Source: Marihabitans asiaticum (GTDB taxonomy: Bacteria > Actinomycetota > Actinomycetes > Actinomycetales > Dermatophilaceae). From it: 64,000 nt of DNA. Under the pieces are notes generated by a model, which ran no database searches, had not been told where the DNA came from, and saw nothing but the letters and a program-made list of their open reading frames with translations. The translations under genes and the position numbers were made by a program. The DNA is taken from NCBI RefSeq assembly GCF_007828725.1, contig NZ_VIUW01000002.1, positions 682,001 to 746,000 on the forward strand, given 5' to 3'. Below are positions 7,563-16,723 of this stretch, one piece after another (the stretch's first letter is position 1; every line of letters begins with the position of its first letter).

Positions 7563-8870
7563 ATGAGCCAGGACCCACGCCGGCGGGTGCCGCGGACCGA
7601 TGCGGTCCTGGACGACCCGCGCCTGGCGGATGCGGTCGAGCGGCACGGGCGCGAAGGGGTGAAGTCGGCTATCCGGGGCGTCCAGGACCGGGTGCGTGGC
7701 GGCGAGGTCGCCCCCGACCAGGTCGTCGACGAGGTGCTGGCTGCGCTGCCGCGCCGGGCCTCGAGCATGACCCCGGTGCTCAACGCGACCGGTGTCGTCA
7801 TCCACACCAACCTCGGCCGAGCCCCCGTGTCGCCCATGGCGATCGAGGCGATGGTCGACGCGGCCGGCTACGTCGACGTCGAGCTCGACCTGGCCACCGG
7901 GGCACGCGGCGGTCGTGGCACCGACACGCTCGCCGCCCTGCTCGCAGCGGTCCCGGACGCGCAGGCGGCTCATGTCGTGGGCAACGGTGCCGCCGCCCTC
8001 GTCCTCGCCACGACCGCTCTCGCCGCCCGCCGGGACGTCGTGGTCAGTCGCGGCGAGATGGTCGAGATCGGCGACGGATTCCGCCTGCCCGACCTCATCG
8101 CGAGCACCGGCGCCAGGCTGCGCGAGGTCGGCACGACCAACCGCACCCACCTCGCCGACTACGCCGAGGCGATCGGCCCCGACACCGGGTGCATCCTCAA
8201 GGTGCACCCGAGCAACTTCCTCGTCAGTGGCTTCACGAGCAGCGTGGATGTCGCCGAGCTCGGCCGCCTTGGCCGTGAACGCGACGTACCCGTCGTCATG
8301 GACATCGGCTCTGGCCTGCTCACACCCGACCCCGTCCTGCCCGGCGAGCCCGACGCGAGCACCTCCCTTCGCGCCGGCGCCGACCTCGTGACCGCCAGCG
8401 GCGACAAGCTGCTCGGCGGCCCGCAGGCCGGACTCATCCTTGGTCGAGCCGACCTCGTCCAGCGCCTGCGCCGGCACCCCCTCGCCCGGGCGCTGCGGGT
8501 CGACAAGCTCACCCTCGCTGCCCTCGAGGCGACCCTCCGTGGGCCGGCGACCCCCACGGTCGCCGCTCTGCACGCCACGGCGGAGGACCTCCTGCCTCGG
8601 ACCCGTGCCCTGGCCGAGCACCTCGGACGCGAGGTGGTCGCGGTCGAGGGCCGGGTCGGCGGGGGCGGCGGCCCCGGTGTCGCCCTGCCCGGTTGGGCGG
8701 TCGAGGTCCCGGTGGACGCCGTGGCCCGGCTGCGCCAGCCAACCGACCCGGCCGTCAGCGTCGTTCTCGCCCGGGTCGACGGCGGACGCGGTCTGGTCGA
8801 CCTGCGATGCATCCCGGCGAGCGCCGACGAGACGCTGCTGGCCTCCCTTCGCCATGCCCTGCAGCCATGA
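7563..8870 (+). CDS. selA: L-seryl-tRNA(Sec) selenium transferase
   Basis: A 435-residue PLP enzyme that converts Ser-tRNA(Sec) to Sec-tRNA(Sec) with selenophosphate. It carries LNATGVVIHTNLGRAP, the hallmark of SelA; VGNGAAALVLATTALA in the cofactor site; and the PLP lysine in TASGDKLLGGPQAG. ATG 7563 is preceded by a GGATCGGGGAG stretch. Translation from further upstream would run through the inverted repeats, so 7563 is preferred. The stop overlaps the selB start as ATGA, giving a coupled selAB operon. Confidence 0.96.
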   Translation: MSQDPRRRVPRTDAVLDDPRLADAVERHGREGVKSAIRGVQDRVRGGEVAPDQVVDEVLAALPRRASSMTPVLNATGVVIHTNLGRAPVSPMAIEAMVDAAGYVDVELDLATGARGGRGTDTLAALLAAVPDAQAAHVVGNGAAALVLATTALAARRDVVVSRGEMVEIGDGFRLPDLIASTGARLREVGTTNRTHLADYAEAIGPDTGCILKVHPSNFLVSGFTSSVDVAELGRLGRERDVPVVMDIGSGLLTPDPVLPGEPDASTSLRAGADLVTASGDKLLGGPQAGLILGRADLVQRLRRHPLARALRVDKLTLAALEATLRGPATPTVAALHATAEDLLPRTRALAEHLGREVVAVEGRVGGGGGPGVALPGWAVEVPVDAVARLRQPTDPAVSVVLARVDGGRGLVDLRCIPASADETLLASLRHALQP

Positions 8871-10639
8871 GGCGGGTGCTTGCCACCGCCGGTCACGTCG
8901 ACCACGGCAAGTCCACCCTCGTGCGGGCGCTCACCGGCCGTGACCCGGATCGGCTCGACGAGGAGCACCGCCGTGGCCTGACGATCGAGCTCGGCTTCGC
9001 CTGGACCACCCTGCACGCCGCTGGCGAGGCGCTCGACGTCGCCTTCGTCGACGTGCCCGGCCACCGACGTTTCATCGGGACGACCCTCTCCGGTCTCGGC
9101 CCGGCGCCAGGGGTGCTCCTCGTCGTCGCCGCCGACCAGGGCTGGCAGGAGCAGACGAGCGAGCACGTCGCGGCGATGCGCGCCATCGGGGTCGATCATG
9201 TGCTGCTCGCCGTCACCCGGGCCGATCTGGCCGACCCGGACCCGGTCCGCCGGGACGCCCTGACCCACCTGGCCGAGCTGGGGTGGCACGAGGTCCCGTC
9301 GTGCGTGGTGTCGGCGAGGACGGGCGAAGGGGTGGACAGCCTGCGCGCGGCCCTCGCCGGCTTCGTCGCGGGTCTGCCCGAGCCGGACGTCGAGGCGCCG
9401 GTGCGGCTGTGGGTCGACCGGGCCTTCACCATCGACGGGGCGGGGACGGTGGTCACGGGGACCCTCGGTGCTGGGCGCCTCCTGGTGGAGGACGAGCTCG
9501 TGGCGGTCCGCGCCGACGGGCGGCAGCGTGAGGTCGTCGTGCGGGGGCTGCAGAGCGAGGACACCCCCCGGCGCGAGGTCACGGGGGTCTCGCGGGTCGC
9601 GGCCAACCTGCGTCAGGCCCGCGCCGGCGACCTCGGGCGAGGCACCGCGCTGCTCACCCCGGATGCCTGGCGGATCGCCGGCACTGTCGACGTGGCCCTT
9701 GCCCCCGCCGGTGGGGGCGAGCCCCCTGCTGGCGCCGACCTCGTCGTGCACGTCGGCACCGCTGACACTCCCGCCCACGTCCGCCCGCTCGGACCGGATC
9801 ACGCCCGCGTGCAGGCGAGCACAGCGCTGCCGTGGCGCATCGGTGACCGGCTGCTGCTGCGCGACCCGGGCAGCCGTCGCCTCTGGGGTGGCACGGTCGT
9901 CGACGTCGACCCGAAGCCGTTGCGCCGTCGCGGCGCGGCCGCGGCGCGTGGACAGGCGTTGGCCGGCGGTGACCTGCGTGCGGTCCGCCTGGCCGAGCAC
10001 GGGGTGCAGACGGTGGCCGAGCTGGAGGTCCTCGGGCTCGGGCAGACGAACGGGGCCGAGGTGCGGGTCGGCGACCTGGTCGTCGACCCGGACCGGTGGG
10101 CGGGGTGGCGGCGCGAGGCGGGCCGGCTGCTCGACGAGCACCGCCGGCGCGATCCGGTCAGCGCCGGAATTCCTGCCGGGGCGCTCGCCCAGACCCTCGG
10201 GCTCCCCGCCCGGCTGGTCCCGGCGCTCGCGCAGGCCGCGGACCTCGAGGTGGTCGACGGCACGGTCCGGCGACCCGGAGCAGACGACCTCGGACCGGCC
10301 GAGGACGGTCTGCGGACCCTGCTCACCCGCCTGACGTCATCCCCCTTCGCCGCTCCCGAGGCCGACGACCTGGCCGAGCTCGCCCTCGGCCCGCGAGAGC
10401 TCGCTGCGGCCGCTCGTCAGGGCCGCCTGCTTCGCCTGCCCGGTGAGGTGGTGCTGCTCCCGGACGGGCCGGCGCGGGCGATGCGGGTGCTGGCCGGGCT
10501 CGAGCAGCCCTTCACGGTCTCGACCGCGCGGGAGGCTCTGGGCACGACCCGGCGGGTGGCCGTCCCGCTGCTGGAGCACCTCGACGAGCGGGGCTGGACC
10601 CGACGGCTCGACGGCAGTCACCGTGAGGTGGTGCGGTGA
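8867..10639 (+). CDS. selB: Selenocysteine-specific elongation factor SelB
   Basis: A 590-residue GTPase that delivers Sec-tRNA(Sec) to UGA codons by binding the mRNA SECIS hairpin. The G-domain shows GHVDHGKSTL (G1), RGLTIELGF (switch I), FVDVPGHRRFI (G3) and TRAD (G4, with Arg in place of the usual Lys). EF-Tu-like barrel domains follow (FTIDGAGTVVTGTLGAGRL). The C-terminal ~200 residues form the winged-helix repeats that bind SECIS RNA, ending in LLEHLDERGWTRRLDGSHREVVR. It is the last gene of the selAB operon. Confidence 0.96.
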   Translation: MRRVLATAGHVDHGKSTLVRALTGRDPDRLDEEHRRGLTIELGFAWTTLHAAGEALDVAFVDVPGHRRFIGTTLSGLGPAPGVLLVVAADQGWQEQTSEHVAAMRAIGVDHVLLAVTRADLADPDPVRRDALTHLAELGWHEVPSCVVSARTGEGVDSLRAALAGFVAGLPEPDVEAPVRLWVDRAFTIDGAGTVVTGTLGAGRLLVEDELVAVRADGRQREVVVRGLQSEDTPRREVTGVSRVAANLRQARAGDLGRGTALLTPDAWRIAGTVDVALAPAGGGEPPAGADLVVHVGTADTPAHVRPLGPDHARVQASTALPWRIGDRLLLRDPGSRRLWGGTVVDVDPKPLRRRGAAAARGQALAGGDLRAVRLAEHGVQTVAELEVLGLGQTNGAEVRVGDLVVDPDRWAGWRREAGRLLDEHRRRDPVSAGIPAGALAQTLGLPARLVPALAQAADLEVVDGTVRRPGADDLGPAEDGLRTLLTRLTSSPFAAPEADDLAELALGPRELAAAARQGRLLRLPGEVVLLPDGPARAMRVLAGLEQPFTVSTAREALGTTRRVAVPLLEHLDERGWTRRLDGSHREVVR

Positions 10640-10646
10640 AGGGGCC

Positions 10647-11651
10647 TCAGCAGGGGCGCTCCTTCGGCGCCCGCGCCTCGGTCTGGCCGGGGTCGGTGAC
10701 GACGACCGAGCCGAGGGCGTCGTCGATGGCGCGCATCATGTCGTCGTCGAGGCGGACCCCGGCGGCGGCGACGTTGCTGGCCACCTGCTCGGGGCGGGAG
10801 GCGCCGACGAGCGCACTGGCGACATTGTCGTTCTGCAGCACCCAGGCGATCGCGAGCTGGGCCATCTCCAGCCCGGCCTCGTCGGCGATGGGACGCAGCC
10901 GCTGCACGGCGGTGAGGACCTCCTCGCTCATGAGGTCGCGCATGAAGCCGCTGTCATCGCCGGCGGCGCGGCTGCCCTGCGGCGCGGCCTGGCCGGGCTG
11001 GTACTTCCCCGAGAGCACGCCCTGAGCCATCGGGCTCCACACGATCTGGCTGATGCCGAGCTCACGACAGGCCGGCACGACCTCCCCTTCGATCACCCGC
11101 CACAGCATCGAGTACTGGGGCTGGCTGCTGACGAGGGAGAAGCCGAGCTCCTTGGCCCAGCGGTGTCCCTCGCGGATCTGGTCGGCGGTCCACTCCGAGA
11201 CCCCGATGTAGAGGGCCTTGCCCGCACGGACGATGTCGGCGAAGGCGCGCATCGTCTCCTCGAGCGGGGTGTCGGGGTCGTAGCGGTGCGCCTGGTAGAG
11301 GTCGACGTAGTCGGTCTGCAGCCGGCGCAGCGACCCGTCGATCGACTCCATGACGTGCTTGCGGGAGAGTCCGCAGTCGTTGTGACCGCGCGGCCCGGTC
11401 GGCCAGTAGACCTTGGTGAAGATCTCGAGGCTCTCGCGCCGCTCGCCCTTGAGTGCCTCGCCGAGGACCTCCTCGGCCTTGGTGTTTGCGTAGGCGTCGG
11501 CGGTGTCGAAGGTGGTGACGCCATGATCGAGCGCGGCGCGAACGCACGCGTGGGCCTGCTCGTTCTCGATCTGGGAGCCATGGGTGAGCCAGTTGCCGTA
11601 GGTGATCTCGGAGATCTTCAGTCCGCTGTCGCCGAGGTATCGAAAGTCCAT
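10647..11651 (-). CDS. Aldo/keto reductase
   Basis: A 334-residue NADPH-dependent oxidoreductase of the voltage-gated potassium channel beta-subunit-like group. The tetrad can be traced: Asp in FDTADAYANTKAEE with the catalytic Tyr, Lys in IFTKVYW, and His in YQAHRYDPDTP. The C-terminal ALVGASRPEQVASN motif binds the NADPH phosphate. The start was placed at ATG 11651 (MDFRYLGDSGLKIS), where homologues begin, rather than the GTG nine bases upstream. It is convergent to selB with only seven bases between stops. Substrate unknown. Confidence 0.9.
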   Translation of the reverse strand: MDFRYLGDSGLKISEITYGNWLTHGSQIENEQAHACVRAALDHGVTTFDTADAYANTKAEEVLGEALKGERRESLEIFTKVYWPTGPRGHNDCGLSRKHVMESIDGSLRRLQTDYVDLYQAHRYDPDTPLEETMRAFADIVRAGKALYIGVSEWTADQIREGHRWAKELGFSLVSSQPQYSMLWRVIEGEVVPACRELGISQIVWSPMAQGVLSGKYQPGQAAPQGSRAAGDDSGFMRDLMSEEVLTAVQRLRPIADEAGLEMAQLAIAWVLQNDNVASALVGASRPEQVASNVAAAGVRLDDDMMRAIDDALGSVVVTDPGQTEARAPKERPC

Positions 11652-11704
11652 GCACGCCACGCTAGATCGCCGCGCCGCCTGGTGGGGCCCGATAGCGTGC
11701 CGGG

Positions 11705-12562
11705 ATGAGCAGCGAGCTGGCCCGCGCCGGGTACGAATCCCTCGAGCCCTACCACGTCCTCTCCTACTTCAACCCGCACAACAAGAGTGTGGCCGAGCGG
11801 CTGCGCCTCTCGCGGGCCGGGATGTACGTCGGCGGGCGGGCGGCGCCGCTCGGTCGGTGCCCCTCGGCGCTGGTGACCGCGACCTTCTACAACTTCAGCC
11901 CGGAGCTGATCGCCTTCGGGTGGGGCGAGGCGCTGGCCACCGGGCTGGACGAGGTGCACGCGGGCCGGTCGGAGGCGGTGGATGCCTCGCTGCGCGACGC
12001 CCTGGGCGACGGGGTGAGCTCGCCGGAGCTCCCGCGGATCGTCGGCGCGCTGCGCGCCGGGATCGTCGACGCGAGCTACGTGGGCCGGCCGCTCGCGGCG
12101 GCGTGGGCGGCGAGCCCGTGGCCGGACGAGCCGCACCTGCAGCTCTGGCACGCGATCACCATCGCTCGCGAGCACCGCGGCGACGGGCACATCGCCGCGC
12201 TCGTGCTCGCGGACCTCTCACCGGTGGAGGCGCTCGTGCTGCACGAGGCGCCGCACCCGGACCCGGCCCTGCGTCGCCGCACCCTCGGCAAGCACCTGCT
12301 GCTCACGACCCGCGGCTGGGGTGAGGAGCAGTGGCAGGAGGCCTCGGAGTCGTTGCGCGGCAAGGGCATCCTCGACGGCGAAGGGGGGATGACCGCCGCC
12401 GGGGCAGCCCTCTACGACCGGGTCGAGGAGCAGACCGACGCGGCCGCGGCCGGCTTCTGGGCCGGGGTGCCCGAGGCGGCCGAGACGCTGCGGCGGGCGC
12501 GCCCCTTCGTCAAGGCGGTCATCGACGTCGGCTACCTGCCTGGCACGAAGTCCTCGGGCTAG
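11705..12562 (+). CDS. SCO6745-family protein
   Basis: A 285-residue protein with the N-terminal pattern LEPYHVLSYFNP and GGRAAPLGRCPSALVTATFYNFSPELI that marks the SCO6745 (SalK-like) family of Actinobacteria. The C-terminal half looks like a winged-helix unit (LRRRTLGKHLLLTTRGWGEEQWQ and GILDGEGGMTAAGAALYDRVE). The family's biochemical function is not established. It is divergent from the aldo/keto reductase and its TAG stop overlaps the converging SGNH gene's stop by four bases. Confidence 0.75.
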   Translation: MSSELARAGYESLEPYHVLSYFNPHNKSVAERLRLSRAGMYVGGRAAPLGRCPSALVTATFYNFSPELIAFGWGEALATGLDEVHAGRSEAVDASLRDALGDGVSSPELPRIVGALRAGIVDASYVGRPLAAAWAASPWPDEPHLQLWHAITIAREHRGDGHIAALVLADLSPVEALVLHEAPHPDPALRRRTLGKHLLLTTRGWGEEQWQEASESLRGKGILDGEGGMTAAGAALYDRVEEQTDAAAAGFWAGVPEAAETLRRARPFVKAVIDVGYLPGTKSSG

Positions 12563-13509
12563 CGCCTCGCGCGGACCCGCGCGTCCAGCTCGGCCAGCTC
12601 GGCGGCCGCCTCCTGGCGAAGGTCGGGCGGCAGACCCGGGTCGGTGACGGCGCGCCCGGCGGTGGCGACATCGTCGGGGTCGAGGCCGTGGGCGCGGGCC
12701 CCGAGCAGCGACTCCGCGGAGAGCAGGTCCGGCAGGGCGAGGGTCGGCGCGGAGCCGCGGCACTCGCCGAGGCGCAGCCTCGGCGCGGCACGCGGCGCTG
12801 GCTCCGACACCGCAAGGCGGGCGATCACCCCTTCGCCGTAGGCCTGGTGGCCCGCAGCGTTGGGGTGGTAGGACTCCTCCACCGGCCAGGACAGGCCGTG
12901 GATCCACGCCACCTCGTCGCAGATCTGGTGCCCGTCGAAGGGGGCACGCAGGTCGACCCCTTCGCAGTCGTGGTCTGCGGCGGCGGTCAGGATCACCTCG
13001 GCCAGCGCGTCGGCGGCGTGGTCGAGCCGGCGCATCTCCTCCGGTGAGACGAAGGTGAGCCAGGAGCAGTCGGAGATGCCGTTGAAGAGCCTGGGGTAGC
13101 CGGTGATCAGGACCCGGGCGGGGGGCGCGGCCGCGCTCACCGCCTGGAGCACCTCGGCGAGGCGCCCTGGCAGGACCTGCTCGATGGTCCGCACCGCGCG
13201 ATCGATCGCGGTGTCGCTGTCGGAGAACCACGCCGGCCGCGTCACCTCGAGCAGCACCGGGACGAAGCCGGCATCGTTGCCGCCGATGGTGATCGTCACC
13301 AGCTCGGTGTCGCCGGTCACCGCCTGGACCTGGTCGCGGAGCAGGTCGCCGGTCGTCGCCCCGAGCACCGCCTGGTAGGTCAGGTCGAGCCCGGTGGCGC
13401 GGGCCACGTCGAGGGGGTACCCGGCATCGGTGCGCCGCGGCCCGGGCAGGTCCTCCCCCGCGCCGATCCCGGCAGCGTAGGAGTCGCCGAGCGCGACGTA
13501 GGCGCTCAT
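12559..13509 (-). CDS. SGNH/GDSL-type esterase
   Basis: A 316-residue SGNH hydrolase. Block I is VALGDSYAAGIGAG with the catalytic Ser, block III is TIGGNDAGF, and block V is YHPNAAGHQAYG with the catalytic His. No signal peptide follows the chosen ATG at 13509. A longer frame to 13602 (starting MSHHGARDT) adds no obvious signal peptide, so the enzyme may be intracellular. The last 80 residues are a charged extension beyond the hydrolase fold (DLRQEAAAELAELDARVRARR). Lipids or acetylated sugars are likely substrates by family. Confidence 0.85.
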   Translation of the reverse strand: MSAYVALGDSYAAGIGAGEDLPGPRRTDAGYPLDVARATGLDLTYQAVLGATTGDLLRDQVQAVTGDTELVTITIGGNDAGFVPVLLEVTRPAWFSDSDTAIDRAVRTIEQVLPGRLAEVLQAVSAAAPPARVLITGYPRLFNGISDCSWLTFVSPEEMRRLDHAADALAEVILTAAADHDCEGVDLRAPFDGHQICDEVAWIHGLSWPVEESYHPNAAGHQAYGEGVIARLAVSEPAPRAAPRLRLGECRGSAPTLALPDLLSAESLLGARAHGLDPDDVATAGRAVTDPGLPPDLRQEAAAELAELDARVRARR

Positions 13510-13689
13510 CCGGCCAGCCCCGGGGCGGCTGACCGCTGCGGCGACGTCTCGATGCGCGGCCGGTGGTCGGGCTCTGGTGTCACGTGCCCCATGGTGACTC
13601 ACGGGTCCGACGACAAGAGTGCCGGCCGCTCCCTCCCCGAGCCCCGGGAATCCAGGGCGACGGTCTGATCAACGGCCGCTCGTGTCGTC

Positions 13690-14709
13690 CTACCCGCGAG
13701 TCAGGTCGGCCAGGACCCCTAGGGTGCGCTCGCGGGCGTCCCGACCGGGCGCGACGTTGGCGACCATGAGCTCGTCGGCGTCGGCGAGCCGCTGGAAGTC
13801 GGCCAGCCCCTGCGCGACCCGCTCCCGGTCGCCGGCGACGGTGTAGGTCGCCATGTGCCGGGCCTGCTGGCCGAGCGGGGAGTCGTGCAGCAGGTGCTCG
13901 ACCATCTCGTCGTCGAGGTCGGCGCCGGCGAGCTGCGGGACCCGCCCGGCGAGGGAGCGCACCCGGGAGCGGAGCACCTGGTCGAGCAGCGCCTCGGCCT
14001 CGTCGGTGGTGTCGGCTGCGATGACGTTGAGCGCAGCGATGACGTGCGGCTGGTCGAGCTGCTCACTGGGGGTGAAGCCGTCGCGGTAGGCGGCGACGGC
14101 GGCCTGCAGGTGATCCGGCGCGAAGTGGGAGGCGAAGGCGTAGGGCAGGCCCATCTGCGCGGCGAGCTGGGCGCCGAAGAGTGAGGACCCGAGGATGTAG
14201 ATCGGGACCTGGGTGCCCTGGCCTGGGTAGGCGTTGATGCCCTCGATGAGGGAGCGCTCGGAGAGGTAGCCCTGCAGCTCGGCGACGTCCTGGGGGAATC
14301 GGTCGGCGTCACCGGGGCTGCGGCGAAGGGCGCGCAGGGTCGCCTGGTCGGTGCCGGGGGCGCGGCCGAGCCCGAGGTCGATGCGGTCGCCGTGCAGCTC
14401 GGCGAGGGTGCCGAAGTCCTCGGCGACGGTCAACGGGGCGTGGTTGGGGAGCATGACCCCGCCGGAGCCGACCCGGATCTGGCTGGTCGCGGAGGCGACG
14501 TGGCCGACGAGCACGGCCGTCGCCGAGCTGGAGATCGAGCGCATGTTGTGGTGCTCGGCGAACCACAGCCGCTCGAAGACTCCGAGCCGGTCGGCGACCT
14601 GGGCGAGGTGCACGGAGTCGGCGAGGGCCTCACCGATCGGTTGCCCGGACCGGACCATGGCTAGGTCGAGCAGGGAGAGGCGAAGGGGGCGGGGCTGGCT
14701 GTCACTCAC
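13690..14709 (-). CDS. LLM-class flavin-dependent oxidoreductase
   Basis: A 339-residue bacterial-luciferase-like monooxygenase of the YhbW/Bds type. It shows [28 protein letters not shown], followed by [27 protein letters not shown] and [11 protein letters not shown], the standard barrel strands that bind FMN. The GTG start at 14709 lies just upstream of the divergent VapB operator. Substrate unknown. It is a single leftward gene with 180 bases before the next gene. Confidence 0.88.
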   Translation of the reverse strand: MSDSQPRPLRLSLLDLAMVRSGQPIGEALADSVHLAQVADRLGVFERLWFAEHHNMRSISSSATAVLVGHVASATSQIRVGSGGVMLPNHAPLTVAEDFGTLAELHGDRIDLGLGRAPGTDQATLRALRRSPGDADRFPQDVAELQGYLSERSLIEGINAYPGQGTQVPIYILGSSLFGAQLAAQMGLPYAFASHFAPDHLQAAVAAYRDGFTPSEQLDQPHVIAALNVIAADTTDEAEALLDQVLRSRVRSLAGRVPQLAGADLDDEMVEHLLHDSPLGQQARHMATYTVAGDRERVAQGLADFQRLADADELMVANVAPGRDARERTLGVLADLTRG

Positions 14710-14750
14710 CTTCGCGGCAACCGTGGTGGGAGCGTGGATCTTCCCGAGGG

Positions 14751-14787
14751 TGACTGCATCATAGATGCATCACCTATGATGCAGTCA
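14751..14787. promoter_or_regulatory. Inverted-repeat operator of the VapBC module
   Basis: A perfect inverted repeat with 14-base arms, TGACTGCATCATAG (14751-14764) and its complement (14774-14787), separated by nine bases that contain the palindrome GATGCATC. The right arm runs into the antitoxin ATG at 14787-14789. This is the expected place for autorepression by a VapB-VapC complex. It leaves no Shine-Dalgarno sequence, so the antitoxin mRNA may be leaderless. Confidence 0.8.
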
Positions 14788-15017
14788 TGCGGACAACGGT
14801 CGACCTCCCTCCAGCGGTGCACCGGCGCGCCAGCGAGATCGCCCGCGAGAGCGGTCGGTCCCTCTCCTCGGTCGTGGCCGAGCTCACCGGCCGGGGCCTG
14901 GCCCAGCTCGGTGCGCCGATGAGTATCGCCACGCACCCAGAGACCGGCCTTCCAGTGCTCTCCGTCGGTGAGGTCGTGACGAGCGCGGACGTCGCAGACG
15001 CTGTGGACGACGCGTGA
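14787..15017 (+). CDS. vapB: VapB-type antitoxin (ribbon-helix-helix)
   Basis: A 76-residue protein. MRTTVDLPPAVHRRASEIARESGRSLSSVVAELTGRGL is a ribbon-helix-helix DNA-binding domain, and the C-terminal LPVLSVGEVVTSADVADAVDDA would wrap the toxin. It likely represses its own operon through the inverted repeat that ends at its start codon. The stop overlaps the toxin start as GTGA, which is usual for toxin-antitoxin pairs. Confidence 0.88.
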   Translation: MRTTVDLPPAVHRRASEIARESGRSLSSVVAELTGRGLAQLGAPMSIATHPETGLPVLSVGEVVTSADVADAVDDA

Positions 15018-15409
15018 ATCGGGCTCTCCTCGACGCCAACACCCTCATCGCACTCGTGGTGGCCGAGCATGAGCATCACGGAGAAGCGCAGCGCTGGTTC
15101 GCCGCGCAGGATCAGGTGCTGGTGTGCCCGGTGGTCGAGGGGGCCCTCGTGCGCTTCCTCGTCCGTCTCGGGCAGACGGGTGCGGTCGCCTCGGCGGTCC
15201 TGTCGCGGCTGTACCTGTCACCGAAGATCACGGCCGTCGACGACCTCTCCTACCGCGACGTCGACCTCACCGCGGTCACCGGGCACCGCCAGGTGACCGA
15301 TGTCTACCTGGTCGCGCTGGCAGGCCACCACGGGGCGACGCTGGCTACTTTCGACAAGGCGCTGCGCTCCGCCTACCCGCAGGCGACGACGGACCCGGGG
15401 TCGGTCTGA
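15014..15409 (+). CDS. vapC: VapC-type PIN-domain toxin ribonuclease
   Basis: A 131-residue PIN domain. The acidic residues are in place: Asp in LLDANTLIAL, Glu in CPVVEGALVRFL, and Asp in VTDVYLVALA and LATFDKAL. The length fits VapC. By family it cleaves tRNA or rRNA unless bound by VapB. Translation from GTG 15014 overlapping the vapB stop ties the two together. The 3' end faces ppk2 across a hairpin built from two copies of the dispersed 9-mer. Confidence 0.9.
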   Translation: MNRALLDANTLIALVVAEHEHHGEAQRWFAAQDQVLVCPVVEGALVRFLVRLGQTGAVASAVLSRLYLSPKITAVDDLSYRDVDLTAVTGHRQVTDVYLVALAGHHGATLATFDKALRSAYPQATTDPGSV

Positions 15410-15430
15410 GTGCGCCGACACCCATCCGGA

Positions 15431-15456
15431 GAGCGAAGGGGGTTCCCCCTTCGCTC
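15431..15456. terminator. Bidirectional hairpin from an inverted pair of the 9-mer
   Basis: Perfect inverted repeat with 12-base arms (15431-15442 and 15445-15456) around TT. Each arm contains one copy of GCGAAGGGG. It sits between the convergent stops of vapC (15409) and ppk2 (15460), where a two-way terminator is expected. No T-tract follows. Confidence 0.7.
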
Positions 15457-15459
15457 CTA

Positions 15460-16356
15460 TCAGTCGCCGACGATCCGCTTGCCGCGGCCGACGATGTTCT
15501 CGTCCGGCGGGTAGACGACCGAGGGGTCCTTGCCCTCGTAGTCGAACTGGTCGAGGAAGAAGCGCATCGCGTTGATCCGGCCGCGCTTCTTGTCGTTGGA
15601 GCGCACGACGGTCCATTGCGCGTGCTTGGTGTCGGTGCGCAGGAACATCGCTTCCTTCGCGGCGGTGTAGTCCTCCCACTTGTCGAGGGACTCCAGGTCC
15701 ATCGGCGAGAGCTTCCACCGGCGGACCGGGTCGAGCTGGCGGATGGCGAATCGGGTGCGCTGCTCCTGCTGGGTGACCGAGAACCACAGCTTGGTCACGT
15801 GCACGCCAGACTCCTGGAGCATCCGCTCGAACTTCGGCGCCTGGTCCATGAAGGTCTCGTACTCGGCGTCGCTGCAGAAGCCCATGACCCGCTCGACGCC
15901 AGCGCGGTTGTACCAGGACCGGTCGAAGAGGACGATCTCGCCGTCGGTGGGCAGGTGCTGGATGTAGCGCTGGAAGTACCACTGGCCGCGCTCACGCTCG
16001 CTCGGCTTGGCCAGGGCGACGACGCGGGCGCCACGAGGGTTGAGGTGCTCGGTGAAGCGCTTGATCGTGCCCCCCTTGCCGGCGGCGTCGCGCCCCTCGA
16101 AGAGGATCACGTACTTCTGCCCGACGTCCTCGGCCCAGTACTGGAACTTCAGCAGCTCCACCTGGAGCTTGTACTTCTCCTCGTCGTAGACGTCACGGTC
16201 GAGCAGCTCGTCGTAGGGGTAGCTCTCCCGCCACGTCTCGACGGCCTTGCCGTCGGGCATGAGCAGGACCGGGTCCTCCTCCTTGGTCCCGCCGACGGTG
16301 TACCCCTGCGCGACCAGGTCGTCGATGAACTCCCTCAGCCCCATCTTCTGCGCCAT
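15460..16356 (-). CDS. ppk2: Polyphosphate kinase 2
   Basis: A 298-residue PPK2 enzyme, which transfers phosphate between polyphosphate and nucleoside di- or monophosphates. It has the Walker A motif FEGRDAAGKGGT and Walker B LFDRSWYNRAGVE, and the lid region VTQQEQRTRF. The WTVVRSNDKKRGRINAMRFFL segment is typical of class I PPK2. ATG 16356 was chosen over the TTG 12 bases upstream because GGATGGAG precedes it. It is a single gene. Confidence 0.95.
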   Translation of the reverse strand: MAQKMGLREFIDDLVAQGYTVGGTKEEDPVLLMPDGKAVETWRESYPYDELLDRDVYDEEKYKLQVELLKFQYWAEDVGQKYVILFEGRDAAGKGGTIKRFTEHLNPRGARVVALAKPSERERGQWYFQRYIQHLPTDGEIVLFDRSWYNRAGVERVMGFCSDAEYETFMDQAPKFERMLQESGVHVTKLWFSVTQQEQRTRFAIRQLDPVRRWKLSPMDLESLDKWEDYTAAKEAMFLRTDTKHAQWTVVRSNDKKRGRINAMRFFLDQFDYEGKDPSVVYPPDENIVGRGKRIVGD

Positions 16357-16478
16357 GGCTCCATCCAACCAGGCCCGGGGGTCCGGGTGTCAGGGGACTG
16401 CAGTGGATGACAGCTGTCATGGTCAGGTGCGGCGGGTCGTCATGGCGAAGGGGGCGGCCGTCGCGCCATCGTGGGGCC

Positions 16479-16655
16479 ATGAACCGACACACCCTCGCGT
16501 ACATCGCCCTCGTCATCACCATTCTCTACGGCGCCGGCTTCGCCCTCGTGGGAGACGGCAGCCGCAACGTCTACGCCGCGCTGGGAGCCGCCATTGTCGC
16601 CATCGGGTGGATCAGCGTCGGGATGCTTGGCAAGGACGCCCCGAAGGACTCATAG
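16479..16655 (+). CDS. Small two-helix membrane protein
   Basis: A 58-residue protein, MNRHTLAYIALVITILYG onward, with two hydrophobic segments (about residues 5-22 and 31-50) separated by a short loop, and a charged tail KDAPKDS. I do not recognise the family. The reading frame is supported by its hydrophobic pattern and isolated position between ppk2 and the DUF3105 gene, 69 bases before the latter. A copy of the 9-mer lies in its 5' flank (16445-16453). Confidence 0.6.
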   Translation: MNRHTLAYIALVITILYGAGFALVGDGSRNVYAALGAAIVAIGWISVGMLGKDAPKDS

Positions 16656-16723
16656 AACTTTCAGGCAACGGATGAAGGATGAGGGGCCACAGCCTCGCCC
16701 CCTTCGCCATCACCTGAGGACCC

